Of a DNA stretch of 64,000 nt, positions 1-9,334 are shown piece after piece (within the stretch, counting starts at the first letter, position 1; the number at the start of each line of letters is the position of its first letter). The stretch lies in the NCBI RefSeq assembly GCF_026427355.1, contig NZ_CP102667.1, forward strand, positions 19,076-83,075, given 5' to 3'. The position numbers and the translations under genes were made by a program. This stretch comes from Sphingobium sp. JS3065 (GTDB taxonomy: Bacteria; Pseudomonadota; Alphaproteobacteria; Sphingomonadales; Sphingomonadaceae). The notes under the pieces were generated by a model that was given only the letters and a program-made list of their open reading frames with translations, had not been told where the DNA came from and made no database searches.

Positions 1-475
1 CCACCCACTCCTTGAGCAGGCCGATGCGCTCGGTGGCACTTGCCAGCGCGTAGCGGGCGAATTCGGCGTCGGCCTCGAGGTAACGCACATCGTGGCCGCC
101 CAGCGTGGCCTGGTAGGCGATGGCCTTGGCAATGTGAGACTTGCCGGTGCCGGGTTTACCGACGATGAGCGCGTTGGAACCCTCGGCGATGAACTTCAGG
201 GTGTGCAGCTCAAAGCAGGCCGCGCGGGGCAGCTTGGGGTTGAAACGCCAGTCGAAGTCGGCCAGGCTGACCTTCTCGTCCAGACCCGAGCGCTTGTAGC
301 GGCGCTCTGTCAGGCGCGATCGGCGCCGGTCGAGCTCATCCTGAAGCATGGCGGCGAAGGTCTGCAGAAATGGCTCCTGGGCGACCTGGGCCTGCATCAC
401 GCGGGTCGACAGGGTCTCGGCAATACCCGACAGGCGCAGCTGGCGCAGCGCGCGCTCGATCTCGACCATGTTCAT
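1..475 (-). CDS. istB: IstB-like ATP-binding protein of IS21 (partial)
   Basis: This is the IS21 transposition helper ATPase, which binds DNA with ATP and directs the IstA transposase to target DNA. The visible N-terminal 158 residues start [10 protein letters not shown], have a basic stretch near residues 50-62, and carry a Walker A motif GKPGTGKS at about residues 106-113. An acidic segment LEADAEFA follows. The gene starts at 475 and overlaps the istA stop by 4 bp (ATGA), which implies translational coupling. The C-terminal part, including the Walker B and sensor motifs, is cut off by the window edge, so intactness cannot be judged. Confidence 0.93.
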   Translation of the reverse strand, partial: MNMVEIERALRQLRLSGIAETLSTRVMQAQVAQEPFLQTFAAMLQDELDRRRSRLTERRYKRSGLDEKVSLADFDWRFNPKLPRAACFELHTLKFIAEGSNALIVGKPGTGKSHIAKAIAYQATLGGHDVRYLEADAEFARYALASATERIGLLKEWV

Positions 476-2076
476 GGCTGGCTCCCAACTGCGGCGGTGG
501 CCGCAGCGTGGGCAAACAGGTCACCGTATTCATCGGCATCGCGGATCAGCTCGTGCTGCTGGGTCAGGGTCGCCGTGGTGGGCGTTACATGCTCGCCACC
601 GGCCTGGGTCTCGATGGCTTCAAGCGCATCGGCAAAGAGCGCCTCTGTCAATGCCTGGACGCGCTTGAAGCTGTAGATGCCCTGCTCCAGAGCCTGGGCG
701 CAAGCGGCGTTGACACAATGCGCCGGATATCGGCGCACCAGGCCGACGATGCCCCAGAGCTTGCGCTGGCCCACCCGGCCCTCGATGGCAAAGAGCAACT
801 GGCACAGCCGGGCGGCGTGTTCGCCAATCTGGCCGGCCTGGCGCAGGATCAGGCGGGTCTCACGCGAGGGGTTGAACACCCGCTCATCCTGGGGCAGCAC
901 CACGGTGCCGGGGCGTTCAGCCTTGGGGTGACTGCGCAGCAAGGTGCCGGTTTGCAGATCAAAGATCTGGATGCGCTGGGCGAAGATGCGCACCCGCACC
1001 TTCGATCCGATGACCGCCGGGCGCGCGGCGTAGCTGCTGTGCTCCACCCGCACACAGCTGTCGTCGCACACCGTGCGCTGGACCTCTTCGAAATACTGCA
1101 TGCCCAGCAGTGGCAAAGCTTTGAGGTGGGGGCGTTCTTCCGCGAACATGGCCTGCACCTGGCGCCGCTCGGTGCCGTGGATGCGCTTGGCTGCCCAATT
1201 CTTCTCCCATTGCGCCAGGAAGGTGTTCTGCTCTTCGATGGACTCAAAGCGCCGGCCCTTCAAGGCCGTGGCCTGGGTGTGGCCGATGGCGTGCTCTACC
1301 GTACCCTTGCGGTTGGGGTCACGCACCCGGGCCGGGTCGGCCACCACGCCGTAGTGCGCCAGGGTGGCGGCATAGACCGGGTTGAGTTCGGGCTCATACA
1401 GGTCGGGTTTGATGACGCCCTCTTTGAGGTTGTCCAGCACCACGTACTGCGGGCAGCCACCGAAGTGGCGAAACGCGCGCTCGTGCAGCTCGGCCCAGAC
1501 CTGCTGGCTGGACTTCCAGACCACGTGCCGAAAGCTGGCCCGCGAGTAGCGCAGCGTGGCCACGAACAGGCGCGGTTTGCGGTACCGGTTGCTGCCCGGC
1601 ACCCGGGTGGGTGCACCCTCACCGTAGTCCACCTGCATCTCCTCTGCGGGCAGGAAGGACAGGCGGTCGAATTGTTCGGGCTCCTTGTGACGCAGCCGGG
1701 CCACGAAGCGTTTGACCGAGTTGTACTGGCCGGCAAAGCCGTGGACATCGACCAGGTCCTGGTAGATGGCCGTGGCGTTGCGCTTGAGACGCAGTTGGGC
1801 CTCGATGAAGTCGCGGTACGGCTCGCATAGGGAGGCGGCCACTGACGTGGGAGCCGGTGGCCAGGGTGGGGGAATTTGCGCGGCCACGTGAGCGGCCATG
1901 GCATCAGGGCCGGTGGCCACCCCGGGGGAATTTGACTGCTCGGCCTGCCGGCGACGTTGGTAACTCCTGACGGTCTTGCGGTCGATTCCGGTGATGCGCG
2001 CGATCTCGCGCTGGGTGCTGCCACGCTCGAGCAGCGTGTAGACGGTGGCCCGTTGGTTGGGTTTCAAGACATTCAC
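472..2076 (-). CDS. istA: IstA transposase of IS21-family element
   Basis: This 534-residue DDE transposase has the usual IS21 layout. An N-terminal helix-turn-helix covers about residues 8-40 ([18 protein letters not shown]). The rve integrase core follows, with acidic candidates in the contexts [18 protein letters not shown] and [11 protein letters not shown]-terminal DNA-binding/Mu-type domain contains an [11 protein letters not shown] segment. The length matches family members and no frameshift is seen. It is coupled to istB by an ATGA overlap. The long plus-strand open frame opposite it is a GC-driven shadow. Confidence 0.95.
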   Translation of the reverse strand: MNVLKPNQRATVYTLLERGSTQREIARITGIDRKTVRSYQRRRQAEQSNSPGVATGPDAMAAHVAAQIPPPWPPAPTSVAASLCEPYRDFIEAQLRLKRNATAIYQDLVDVHGFAGQYNSVKRFVARLRHKEPEQFDRLSFLPAEEMQVDYGEGAPTRVPGSNRYRKPRLFVATLRYSRASFRHVVWKSSQQVWAELHERAFRHFGGCPQYVVLDNLKEGVIKPDLYEPELNPVYAATLAHYGVVADPARVRDPNRKGTVEHAIGHTQATALKGRRFESIEEQNTFLAQWEKNWAAKRIHGTERRQVQAMFAEERPHLKALPLLGMQYFEEVQRTVCDDSCVRVEHSSYAARPAVIGSKVRVRIFAQRIQIFDLQTGTLLRSHPKAERPGTVVLPQDERVFNPSRETRLILRQAGQIGEHAARLCQLLFAIEGRVGQRKLWGIVGLVRRYPAHCVNAACAQALEQGIYSFKRVQALTEALFADALEAIETQAGGEHVTPTTATLTQQHELIRDADEYGDLFAHAAATAAVGSQP

Positions 2077-2169
2077 TCCTTGGCCTCCCCTCGGGGAAGA
2101 CCAGAACTACTGTCCTGCCAACAGGTGCCAGCGGCGCCGGCGTTTACCCCCTGTCCCCGATCAACTCAG

Positions 2170-2214
2170 GTGGGGGAGTTTGAGGTGGCCATCAGTGGGG
2201 GAGTTTGGGTGGCC
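2170..2214. repeat. Tandem terminal repeats of the IS21-like element
   Basis: The motif GTGGGGGAGTTTGAGGTGGCC at 2170-2190 recurs with slight change at 2195-2214. IS21-family ends commonly carry such multiple repeats as transposase-binding sites. They lie upstream of istA and mark the border with the disrupted chemoreceptor gene. Confidence 0.6.
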
Positions 2215-3682
2215 GCCGGGGCGCTTCCACCACCTGGAGCGGGAACATCTTGCGGCTGTCATGCAGATGGCACTCGCCATGCAGCGGGCAAGCTCGGGTG
2301 ACACGGCCCCGGCGGTTGGCAAGGACCTGCTGCTCAAGCCGATCAAGCACGGGCAGTGGCTTGCCGCGCAGGTCGATGTGGAGTTGTTCAAGGTCGAGCA
2401 GGGGTTGTTCCGCTTGTTCGGCTTTGGTGGCGTTCTTGACTTGCCGAGCAAGGACATTGGCGACCTGGAGCGCATGAAGAAAATCATCGAGCTCGAACCT
2501 GGCAGCACCGTGAGCCCGGCACTGGTCGAGCGGCTGCGACCCGACATGGCGGTGGTGCAAGATGGCTCCGAACGTTTCGCCCCGCTAGTGGCCGAGGCGG
2601 TCGGCTTCATCAAGGCGCTTGTCTTCAGCATCAACCTGCTGGGCGGTCTGGTGCTGCTGGCCTCCTTTTGGGCGATCCGCAAAGCGGTGCTCGGGCCGCT
2701 GGAGGAGGCGCTGCGGCTGGCGGGCCAGATTGCCCAGGGCGACCTCACGGGGCAGATCGTGACGCGTTCGAACGACGAAGTCGGCCAATTGATAACCGCC
2801 CTGGCGGACATGCAGGGCAGCCTTTCCAGCATGGTGGCCCATGTGCGCCAGAACGCCGAGAGCCTGGAGGCGGCCAGTTCCGAGATTGCCCAGGGCAACC
2901 ACGACCTGTCGGCGCGCACCGAAAGCCAGGCCAGCGCCCTGGAAGAAACCGCCGCCAGCATGGAGGAGCTGAGCTCCACCGTGCGCCAGAACGCCGACAA
3001 CGCGCGCCATGCCAACCAGCTCGCGCAAAGCGCCAGCGCCGTGGCCGTCCAAGGCGGCGAAGCTGTGGCCCAGGTGGTCAACACCATGACCGGCATCAAC
3101 GAAAGCTCACGCAAGATAGCCGACATCATCGGCGTCATTGACGGCATCGCCTTCCAGACCAATATCCTGGCCCTGAATGCCGCGGTCGAGGCCGCCAGAG
3201 CGGGTGAACACGGTCGCGGCTTTGCCGTGGTGGCCGCCGAAGTGCGCAGCCTGGCCCAGCGCAGCGCCGAGGCTGCCAAGGAAATCAAGACCCTGATCAG
3301 CGACAGCGTGGGCCGGGTCGAGCAAGGCAGCGCCCTGGTGGACCGGGTCGGCGCCACCATGAAAGAGGTCGTGGACAGTATCCGGCGCGTGACCGACATC
3401 ATGGGCGAGATCAGCGCGGCCAGCACCGAGCAGAGCCAGGGAGTAGCGCAGGTGGGTGAGGCCGTCACCAATATGGACCAGGTCACGCAGCAGAATGCGG
3501 CGCTGGTCGAGCAGATGGCCGCGGCGGCCTCCAGCCTGAAGGGCCAGTCCGAGGAGCTGGTGCAGACGGTGGCGGTGTTCAAACTGGCGGGTGAAGGCAG
3601 TTCTGACCCGGCTGCCTACGCACAAGGCCAGTCGCATGGAAGAACTGCTGCCGCATCGGTTGGCAGACCACCGACATCCTGA
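2215..3682 (+). pseudogene. Methyl-accepting chemotaxis protein, 5'-truncated by the IS21 element
   Basis: The frame reads straight out of the IS end into a chemoreceptor lacking its start, first membrane helix and most of its sensor domain. What remains is a short periplasmic piece, a transmembrane helix ([19 protein letters not shown]), a HAMP segment with NDEVGQL, and a complete signalling domain. That domain includes the hairpin-tip region around [20 protein letters not shown] and [21 protein letters not shown]. There is no C-terminal CheR-docking pentapeptide. Its position beside nagR suggests, but does not prove, a former aromatic-compound chemoreceptor comparable in role to NahY of NAH7. 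The longer open frame starting at 2045 uses IS sequence and is not the native gene. Confidence 0.85.
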
Positions 3683-3730
3683 TTCTCAGCTATGGCCGCC
3701 CGCGGCAGTCAATATGGGCTTGCTGGACGC

Positions 3731-4636
3731 TTATGCTTCAGAGAAAAGCTCGACGAACAACTGACGTAGCCACATGTTGCCCGGATCCCGGTTGTACTTG
3801 GCATGCCAAAACAGGTTGATGGCGATGTCAGGCAGCTTGGCCGGGTGCGGGGATGTCGTCAGACCAAAAGGCACTTCGCAGCGAACGGCAAAACGTTGCG
3901 GCACGGTCGCGATAAGGTCGGTGCTGTGCAGAATGGGGCCGACCGCAATGAAATGCGGCACCACCAGTCGCATGCGCCTTTTGATGCCTGCGCGTTCAAG
4001 CAGGCCATCGACCTCACCGTGTCCGGTGTTGAGTGCGACCACGCCGACATGCTCCAATTCACTGAACTGTTTCAGGCTCATGGGGGATTTGGCGCTTGGA
4101 TGGTCCTTGCGGAACATGCATACGTAGCGGTGGCGAAAGAGGCGCCGCTGGAAGAATCCGGTCTGTAGCTCTGGCAGAAGACCCAAGGCGAGATCAACCG
4201 CACCGGACTCCATATCCTCCTTCAGATTGCCAGCATTCGGGCGCAGCGTGCTGATCTGGATGTGAGGAGCTCGTTGCGCAAGCGCTTCCATCAGTGGGGG
4301 CATGAAGTACATCTCGCCGACGTCGGTCATTGCCAAGTTGAAGGTGCGCGTGCTGGCAAATGGGTCGAAAGAGTCACGGGTCGTCAGTGCCGTCTGCAGC
4401 GTGTTGAGCGCATAGATCACGGGCTCCGCAAGATGCAGTGCATACGGTGTCGGCTCCATGCCTTTTGAGGTGCGCAAGAACAAATCGTCCTTTAGCGCCG
4501 CACGCAGCCGTTTAAGTGAATTGCTGACGGCAGGCTGCGTCAGCCCCAGTTTTTCGCCGGCCGTCGATACGCTCCGGTCGAGCAGTAGCTGGTTGAAGAC
4601 CACCAGCAGATTCAAGTCGATGTCGCGCAGATCCAT
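3731..4636 (-). CDS. nagR: NagR, LysR-type salicylate-responsive activator of the nag operon
   Basis: This 301-residue LysR-type regulator is of the NahR/NagR/NtdR group. It has an N-terminal winged helix-turn-helix (about residues 6-65, AGEKLGLTQPAVSNSLKRLR) and a periplasmic-binding-like effector domain. It is transcribed divergently from nagAa, and a LysR-type site lies in the 116-bp gap. In this family, salicylate (NagR, NahR) or also nitroaromatics (NtdR) act as inducers. Residues 74, 169, 189, 227 and 232, discussed as separating NagR from NtdR, read I, H, K, P and V here. I cannot compare them to references without an alignment. The start at MDLRDIDLNL fits family members. Confidence 0.95.
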   Translation of the reverse strand: MDLRDIDLNLLVVFNQLLLDRSVSTAGEKLGLTQPAVSNSLKRLRAALKDDLFLRTSKGMEPTPYALHLAEPVIYALNTLQTALTTRDSFDPFASTRTFNLAMTDVGEMYFMPPLMEALAQRAPHIQISTLRPNAGNLKEDMESGAVDLALGLLPELQTGFFQRRLFRHRYVCMFRKDHPSAKSPMSLKQFSELEHVGVVALNTGHGEVDGLLERAGIKRRMRLVVPHFIAVGPILHSTDLIATVPQRFAVRCEVPFGLTTSPHPAKLPDIAINLFWHAKYNRDPGNMWLRQLFVELFSEA

Positions 4637-4752
4637 GATGCCTCACCATTATTCATGCTGGTGATTTTAACTATCAGACTTGATCTATAGCGCTATACCG
4701 ATCGACGCGCTAGAATCGCAGCCATTCGGAGACAACTGAAAAAAGAGCTTGC
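4637..4752 (+). promoter_or_regulatory. nagR-nagAa divergent control region with LysR-type operator
   Basis: This 116-bp gap contains ATTCATGCTGGTGAT at 4651-4665. It has the ATTCA-N5-TGAT form of nah/sal/nag-type activator boxes recognised by NahR-family proteins. A plausible -10 for the operon is TAGAAT at 4711-4716. The -35 is poor, as expected for an activator-dependent promoter. The start site is not determined from sequence alone. Confidence 0.7.
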
Positions 4753-5739
4753 ATGGAACTGGTAGTAGAACCCCTCAATTTGCATCTGAACGCGGAGACC
4801 GGCAGCACCCTGCTTGACGTGCTCAGGTCCAACGAGGTCCCCATTTCTTATAGCTGCATGTCGGGCCGCTGCGGCACTTGCCGTTGCCGTGTGATTGCCG
4901 GCCATCTTCGCGATAACGGCCCCGAGACAGGGCGCCCGCAGGCAGGAAAGGGGGCCTATGTCCTGGCCTGTCAGGCGGTTCTGACCGAAGACTGCACGAT
5001 CGAGATTCCTGAATCTGACGAGATCGTGGTTCACCCGGCGCGCATCGTCAAGGGGACGGTCACAGCGATAGACGAAGCCACCCATGACATCCGGCGCCTG
5101 CGCATCAAACTGGCCAAACCGCTTGAGTTCAGCCCTGGCCAGTACGCAACGGTGCAGTTCACGCCCGAATGCGTCCGCCCCTATTCGATGGCCGGGCTGC
5201 CTAGCGATGCGGAAATGGAGTTTCAGATTCGCGCGGTTCCGGGCGGGCATGTCAGCAACTACGTTTTCAATGAACTGTCCGTAGGCGCTTCGGTGCGGAT
5301 CAGCGGCCCCCTCGGAACGGCCTATCTGCGGCGCACGCACACCGGCCCCATGCTTTGTGTGGGGGGTGGAACAGGTCTGGCGCCCGTCCTTTCGATCGTT
5401 CGAGGCGCACTGGAAAGCGGGATGAGCAACCCCATCCATCTGTACTTCGGTGTGCGGAGCGAGCAGGACATCTATGACGAGGAACGCCTTCACGCATTGG
5501 CTGCAAGGTTTCCGAATCTCAAGGTGAATGTCGTTGTTGCAACAGGCCCTGCCGGCCCTGGTCATCGATCCGGCCTGGTCACCGATCTGATCGGCCGTGA
5601 CTTGCCCAATTTGGCGGGATGGCGCGCCTACCTGTGTGGCGCTCCGGCCATGGTCGAGGCCCTGAACCTGCTCGTTGCTCGCCTAGGCATAGTACCCGGG
5701 CACATCCATGCCGATGCGTTCTATCCCAGCGGCGTCTGA
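4753..5739 (+). CDS. nagAa: NagAa, ferredoxin reductase shared by naphthalene dioxygenase and salicylate 5-hydroxylase
   Basis: This cytoplasmic 328-residue electron-transfer protein passes electrons from NAD(P)H to the Rieske ferredoxin NagAb. An N-terminal plant-type [2Fe-2S] domain has cysteines C35, C40, C43 and C73. A FAD-binding domain has the R-x-Y-S motif at 142-145 (RPYSMAG). An NAD-binding domain has GGGTGLAP near 204-211. Length and domain order match NagAa/NahAa. It is the first gene of the operon, and its position ahead of nagGH fits its double duty for both oxygenases. Confidence 0.96.
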   Translation: MELVVEPLNLHLNAETGSTLLDVLRSNEVPISYSCMSGRCGTCRCRVIAGHLRDNGPETGRPQAGKGAYVLACQAVLTEDCTIEIPESDEIVVHPARIVKGTVTAIDEATHDIRRLRIKLAKPLEFSPGQYATVQFTPECVRPYSMAGLPSDAEMEFQIRAVPGGHVSNYVFNELSVGASVRISGPLGTAYLRRTHTGPMLCVGGGTGLAPVLSIVRGALESGMSNPIHLYFGVRSEQDIYDEERLHALAARFPNLKVNVVVATGPAGPGHRSGLVTDLIGRDLPNLAGWRAYLCGAPAMVEALNLLVARLGIVPGHIHADAFYPSGV

Positions 5740-5784
5740 GCGAAGGCACCATGCGAACCCAATTCAACCCAAGGATACCAAGCC

Positions 5785-7056
5785 ATGAGTGAACCCCAAC
5801 GATTAAAACCCGTGTTTCCCCAAGATCCGAAATGGCCGGGCGAAGGTAGCAGCCGCGTTCCCTTCTGGGCCTACACCCGCGAAGACCTGTACAAGCGCGA
5901 ATTGGAGCGCCTGTTCTATGCAAACCACTGGTGCTATGTAGGCCTGGAAGCCGAGATTCCGAATCCAGGCGACTTCAAGCGAACGGTGATCGGTGAGCGC
6001 TCGGTCATCATGGTGCGTGATCCGGATGGCGGCATCAACGTGGTGGAGAACGTCTGCGCCCACCGTGGCATGCGCTTTTGCCGCGAGCGCCACGGCAACG
6101 CCAAGGACTTCTTCTGCCCCTACCACCAGTGGAACTACAGCCTCAAGGGTGACCTGCAGGGCGTGCCCTTCCGCCGTGGCGTCAAGCAGGACGGCAAGGT
6201 CAACGGCGGCATGCCCAAGGACTTCAAACTCGAAGAACACGGCCTGACCAAGCTCAAGGTGGCCGCCCGAGGCGGTGCAGTGTTTGCCTCTTTCGACCAC
6301 GATGTCGAGCCTTTCGAGGACTTCCTGGGCCCAACCATCCTGCACTACTTCGATCGCGTCTTCAATGGCCGCAAGCTCAAGATCCTGGGCTACCGCCGCC
6401 AGCGCATCCCGGGCAACTGGAAGCTGATGCAGGAGAACATCAAGGACCCCTACCACCCGGGCCTGCTGCACACCTGGTTCTCGACCTTCGGGCTCTGGCG
6501 CGCCGACAACAAGTCGGAACTGAAGATGGACGCCAAGTTCCGCCACGCCGCAATGATCTCCACGCGCGGTCAGGGCGGCAAGAACGAGGAGGTCGTGTCC
6601 GGCGTGGACAGCTTCAAGGAACAGATGAAGGTGAACGACCCGCGCCTGCTCGACATCGTGCCCGAGCCCTGGTGGGGCGGTCCGACTGCGGTGATGACCA
6701 CGATCTTCCCCAGCGTGATCATCCAGCAGCAGGTCAACAGCGTATCGACCCGCCACATCCAGCCCAACGGTCACGGCTCCTTCGATTTCGTCTGGACCCA
6801 CTTCGGCTTCGAGGACGACAACGAGGAGTGGACCCAGCGCCGCCTGATCCAGGCCAACCTGTTCGGGCCGGCGGGCTTCGTGTCGGCCGATGACGGCGAG
6901 GTGATCGAGTGGTCGCAGGAAGGCTTTGAGCAAAAACCGACGCACCGCACCGTGATCGAGATGGGCGGTCACGAAATCGGCGACACGGACCACATGGTCA
7001 CCGAGACGCTGATCCGCGGCATGTACGACTACTGGCGCAAGGTGATGGGGGAATAA
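5785..7056 (+). CDS. nagG: NagG, salicylate 5-hydroxylase large (alpha) oxygenase subunit
   Basis: This Rieske non-haem iron oxygenase of 423 residues, with NagH, converts salicylate to gentisate using NagAa and NagAb as electron donors. Rieske ligands are C91, H93, C111 and H114. The catalytic iron segment is [15 protein letters not shown], with D221 as bridging residue and H224/H229 as ligands. Salicylate 5-hydroxylase is the feature that separates the gentisate-type nag pathway from the catechol-type nah pathway. nagH starts 3 bp after the stop. Confidence 0.95.
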   Translation: MSEPQRLKPVFPQDPKWPGEGSSRVPFWAYTREDLYKRELERLFYANHWCYVGLEAEIPNPGDFKRTVIGERSVIMVRDPDGGINVVENVCAHRGMRFCRERHGNAKDFFCPYHQWNYSLKGDLQGVPFRRGVKQDGKVNGGMPKDFKLEEHGLTKLKVAARGGAVFASFDHDVEPFEDFLGPTILHYFDRVFNGRKLKILGYRRQRIPGNWKLMQENIKDPYHPGLLHTWFSTFGLWRADNKSELKMDAKFRHAAMISTRGQGGKNEEVVSGVDSFKEQMKVNDPRLLDIVPEPWWGGPTAVMTTIFPSVIIQQQVNSVSTRHIQPNGHGSFDFVWTHFGFEDDNEEWTQRRLIQANLFGPAGFVSADDGEVIEWSQEGFEQKPTHRTVIEMGGHEIGDTDHMVTETLIRGMYDYWRKVMGE

Positions 7057-7058
7057 AC

Positions 7059-7544
7059 ATGGTCGACTTCAAAACCTATTTCGAACTGCTGAACCTGTAC
7101 AGCGACTACGCCATGGTGTGCGACTCCGCCAATTGGGAGAAGTGGCCTGATTTTTTCATTGAGACCGGCACCTACCGCCTGCAACCGCGCGAAAACTTCG
7201 AGCAGGACTTGCCGCTGTGTCTGCTGGCGCTGGAGAGCAAGGCCATGATTCGTGACCGAGTGTACGGTGTCAAGGAAACCATGTACCACGATCCCTACTA
7301 CCAGCGCCACATCGTAGGCACGCCGCGCGTGCTGTCAGTGGAGCGTGATGCGGACGGCGAGCGCATCACCGCCGAAGCCAGCTATGCCGTGATTCGCACC
7401 AAGTACGACGGCGATTCCACGATTTTCAACGCCGGCTATTACCGAGACGTGATCGTGCGCACGCCCGAGGGCCTCAAGCTGAAGTCGCGCCTGTGCGTGT
7501 ACGACAGCGAAATGATTCCCAACTCCATCATCTACCCTATCTGA
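7059..7544 (+). CDS. nagH: NagH, salicylate 5-hydroxylase small (beta) subunit
   Basis: This 161-residue beta subunit of the ring-hydroxylating oxygenase family has the cone-shaped SnoaL/NTF2-like fold and pairs with NagG. Family features include the early [20 protein letters not shown] segment and a C-terminal stretch of beta strands ending in [13 protein letters not shown]. It carries no metal site and serves structure and specificity. It lies 3 bp after nagG and 11 bp before nagAb, so the three are co-translated. Confidence 0.93.
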   Translation: MVDFKTYFELLNLYSDYAMVCDSANWEKWPDFFIETGTYRLQPRENFEQDLPLCLLALESKAMIRDRVYGVKETMYHDPYYQRHIVGTPRVLSVERDADGERITAEASYAVIRTKYDGDSTIFNAGYYRDVIVRTPEGLKLKSRLCVYDSEMIPNSIIYPI

Positions 7545-7555
7545 GAAGGAATCCA

Positions 7556-7870
7556 ATGAGCGAGAACTGGATCGACGCCGCCGCCCGCGACGAGGTGCCC
7601 GAGGGCGACGTGATCGGCATCAATATCGTCGGCAAGGAGATTGCCCTCTACGAGGTGGCGGGCGAGATCTACGCCACCGACAACACCTGCACTCACGGCG
7701 CCGCCCGCATGAGCGATGGCTTTCTCGAAGGCCGGGAAATTGAATGTCCTTTGCATCAAGGCCGATTCGATGTTTGCACGGGTAAAGCCTTGTGCACACC
7801 CCTGACACAGGACATCAAAACCTACCCCGTAAAAATCGAAAACATGCGCGTGATGCTCAAGCTGGACTAA
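7556..7870 (+). CDS. nagAb: NagAb, Rieske-type ferredoxin
   Basis: This 104-residue Rieske ferredoxin passes electrons from NagAa to both NagAcAd and NagGH. The cluster ligands are C45, H47, C64 and H67 (CTHG and CPLHQGRFD). I chose the start at 7556 ([10 protein letters not shown]) because it follows an AGAAGGAA ribosome binding site and matches family length. An upstream in-frame start at 7493 would add a tail encoded inside nagH. The last five codons and the stop are duplicated in tandem just downstream. Confidence 0.95.
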   Translation: MSENWIDAAARDEVPEGDVIGINIVGKEIALYEVAGEIYATDNTCTHGAARMSDGFLEGREIECPLHQGRFDVCTGKALCTPLTQDIKTYPVKIENMRVMLKLD

Positions 7871-7888
7871 ATGCTCAAGCTGGACTAA
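7853..7888 (+). repeat. Exact 18-bp tandem duplication at the end of nagAb
   Basis: ATGCTCAAGCTGGACTAA occurs at 7853-7870 as the nagAb 3' end and again at 7871-7888. The second copy forms a 5-codon mini-frame with its own start and stop. It looks like a slippage or template-switch scar in the nagAb-nagAc spacer. Confidence 0.95.
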
Positions 7889-7976
7889 AACTCTTTGCAG
7901 GAGGAAAGCCAAATCCGGAAATCACCCCACCCAACCCAATCACTACCCGTTTTCAAACAAGAGGAGACAAGCAATT

Positions 7977-9320
7977 ATGAGTTACCAAAACTTAGTGAGT
8001 GAAGCAGGGCTGACGCAAAAGCACCTGATTCATGGCGACAAAGAACTTTTCCAGCACGAGATGAAGACCATCTTCGCGCGGAACTGGCTTTTTCTGACCC
8101 ATGACAGTCTGATTCCCTCCCCCGGCGACTATGTCACAGCCAAAATGGGCGTCGATGAAGTCATCGTCTCCCGCCAGAACGATGGCTCGGTGCGAGCCTT
8201 TTTGAATGTTTGCCGTCACCGGGGCAAGACACTAGTTCACGCTGAAGCCGGAAATGCGAAAGGCTTTGTGTGCGGTTACCACGGCTGGGGCTATGGCTCC
8301 AACGGCGAACTGCAAAGCGTTCCCTTTGAAAAAGAGTTGTACGGAGATGCGATCAAAAAGAAATGCCTGGGCTTGAAAGAAGTCCCCCGCATCGAAAGCT
8401 TTCATGGCTTTATCTATGGCTGTTTTGATGCAGAAGCTCCCCCGCTCATCGATTATCTGGGTGATGCAGCCTGGTACCTGGAACCCACCTTCAAGCACTC
8501 TGGTGGCCTGGAACTTGTAGGCCCCCCCGGCAAAGTGGTGGTTAAGGCCAACTGGAAGCCTCTTTCGGAAAACTTTGTAGGTGACGCCTACCACGTTGGT
8601 TGGACGCACGCATCGTCTTTGCGCACAGGGCAGTCGATATTTACTCCTCTTGCGGGCAACGCTGTGCTTCCACCCGAAGGCGCGGGCTTGCAAATGACCA
8701 GCAAGTATGGCAGTGGACTTGGCGTATTGTGGGACGCCTACTCCGGTCACCACAGCGCTGATATGGTTCCCGACATGATGGCATTCGGCGGCGCAAAACA
8801 GGAAAAGCTCGCCAAAGAAATCGGCGATGTCCGGGCACGGATTTACCGCAGCCATCTGAACGGCACGGTTTTCCCGAACAACAGCTTTTTGACCGGCTCC
8901 GCTGTCTTCAAGGTCTGGAACCCGATCGATGAAAACACGACCGAGGTTTGGACGTATGCCTTCGTAGAAAAAGACATGCCTGAGGACTTAAAGCGTCGCT
9001 TGGCTGACTCGGTTCAGCGCACTGTCGGACCAGCAGGATTCTGGGAAAGCGACGACAACGAAAACATGGAGACGTTGTCGCAAAATGCCAAGAAATACCA
9101 ATCCAGCAACAGTGATCTGATTGCCAGTTTGGGTTTCGGCAAGGACGTCTACGGCGACGAATGCTATCCGGGCGTCGTTGGCAAATCGGCAATCGGCGAA
9201 ACCAGCTATCGCGGATTCTACCGTGCCTACCAGGCTCACATCAGCAGCTCCAATTGGGCCGAGTTCGAAAATGCCTCCCGAAATTGGCACACCGAACTCA
9301 CCAAGACGACTGATCGCTAA
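7977..9320 (+). CDS. nagAc: NagAc, naphthalene 1,2-dioxygenase large (alpha) subunit
   Basis: This 447-residue catalytic subunit of the Rieske dioxygenase forms cis-1,2-dihydroxy-1,2-dihydronaphthalene. Rieske ligands are C79, H81, C99 and H102. D203 bridges to the catalytic iron, held by H206, H211 and D360 (ESDDNENME). Substrate-pocket positions known to control specificity in NDO, 2-nitrotoluene and dinitrotoluene dioxygenases read L225, H258, H293 and V350. V350 corresponds to F352 of NahAc, and H258 to V260. Both differ from the usual naphthalene enzyme, so regioselectivity or range may be altered. Third-position GC is visibly lower than in nagG or nagI. Confidence 0.95.
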   Translation: MSYQNLVSEAGLTQKHLIHGDKELFQHEMKTIFARNWLFLTHDSLIPSPGDYVTAKMGVDEVIVSRQNDGSVRAFLNVCRHRGKTLVHAEAGNAKGFVCGYHGWGYGSNGELQSVPFEKELYGDAIKKKCLGLKEVPRIESFHGFIYGCFDAEAPPLIDYLGDAAWYLEPTFKHSGGLELVGPPGKVVVKANWKPLSENFVGDAYHVGWTHASSLRTGQSIFTPLAGNAVLPPEGAGLQMTSKYGSGLGVLWDAYSGHHSADMVPDMMAFGGAKQEKLAKEIGDVRARIYRSHLNGTVFPNNSFLTGSAVFKVWNPIDENTTEVWTYAFVEKDMPEDLKRRLADSVQRTVGPAGFWESDDNENMETLSQNAKKYQSSNSDLIASLGFGKDVYGDECYPGVVGKSAIGETSYRGFYRAYQAHISSSNWAEFENASRNWHTELTKTTDR

Positions 9321-9334
9321 TCCAGGAGCCAATC

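Larger units (their letters stand above)
1..2214 (-). mobile_element. IS21-family insertion sequence (partial, runs off left edge)
   Basis: The element is recognised from the istA-istB gene pair on the minus strand, with the IS21 hallmark of a 4-bp gene overlap. The end upstream of istA lies near 2170-2214, where a GTGGGGGAGTTT motif is repeated. Chemoreceptor coding sequence begins immediately beyond it, so the insertion cut that gene. The opposite end and the target duplication are outside the window. The boundary at 2214 is an estimate from where the repeats stop. Confidence 0.8.

Noticed and set aside
370..1830. 486-codon plus-strand open frame opposite istA
   Set aside because: It is fully antisense to the intact IS21 transposase, has no family features and no ribosome site; it is a GC-rich shadow.
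2161..3582. 473-codon minus-strand open frame opposite the chemoreceptor
   Set aside because: The plus strand encodes a clear MCP signalling domain; the antisense frame is serine/alanine/arginine-rich with no recognisable domain.
5803..6993. 396-codon minus-strand open frame opposite nagG
   Set aside because: nagG has all Rieske and iron-ligand motifs in the other strand; the antisense frame follows from codon bias.
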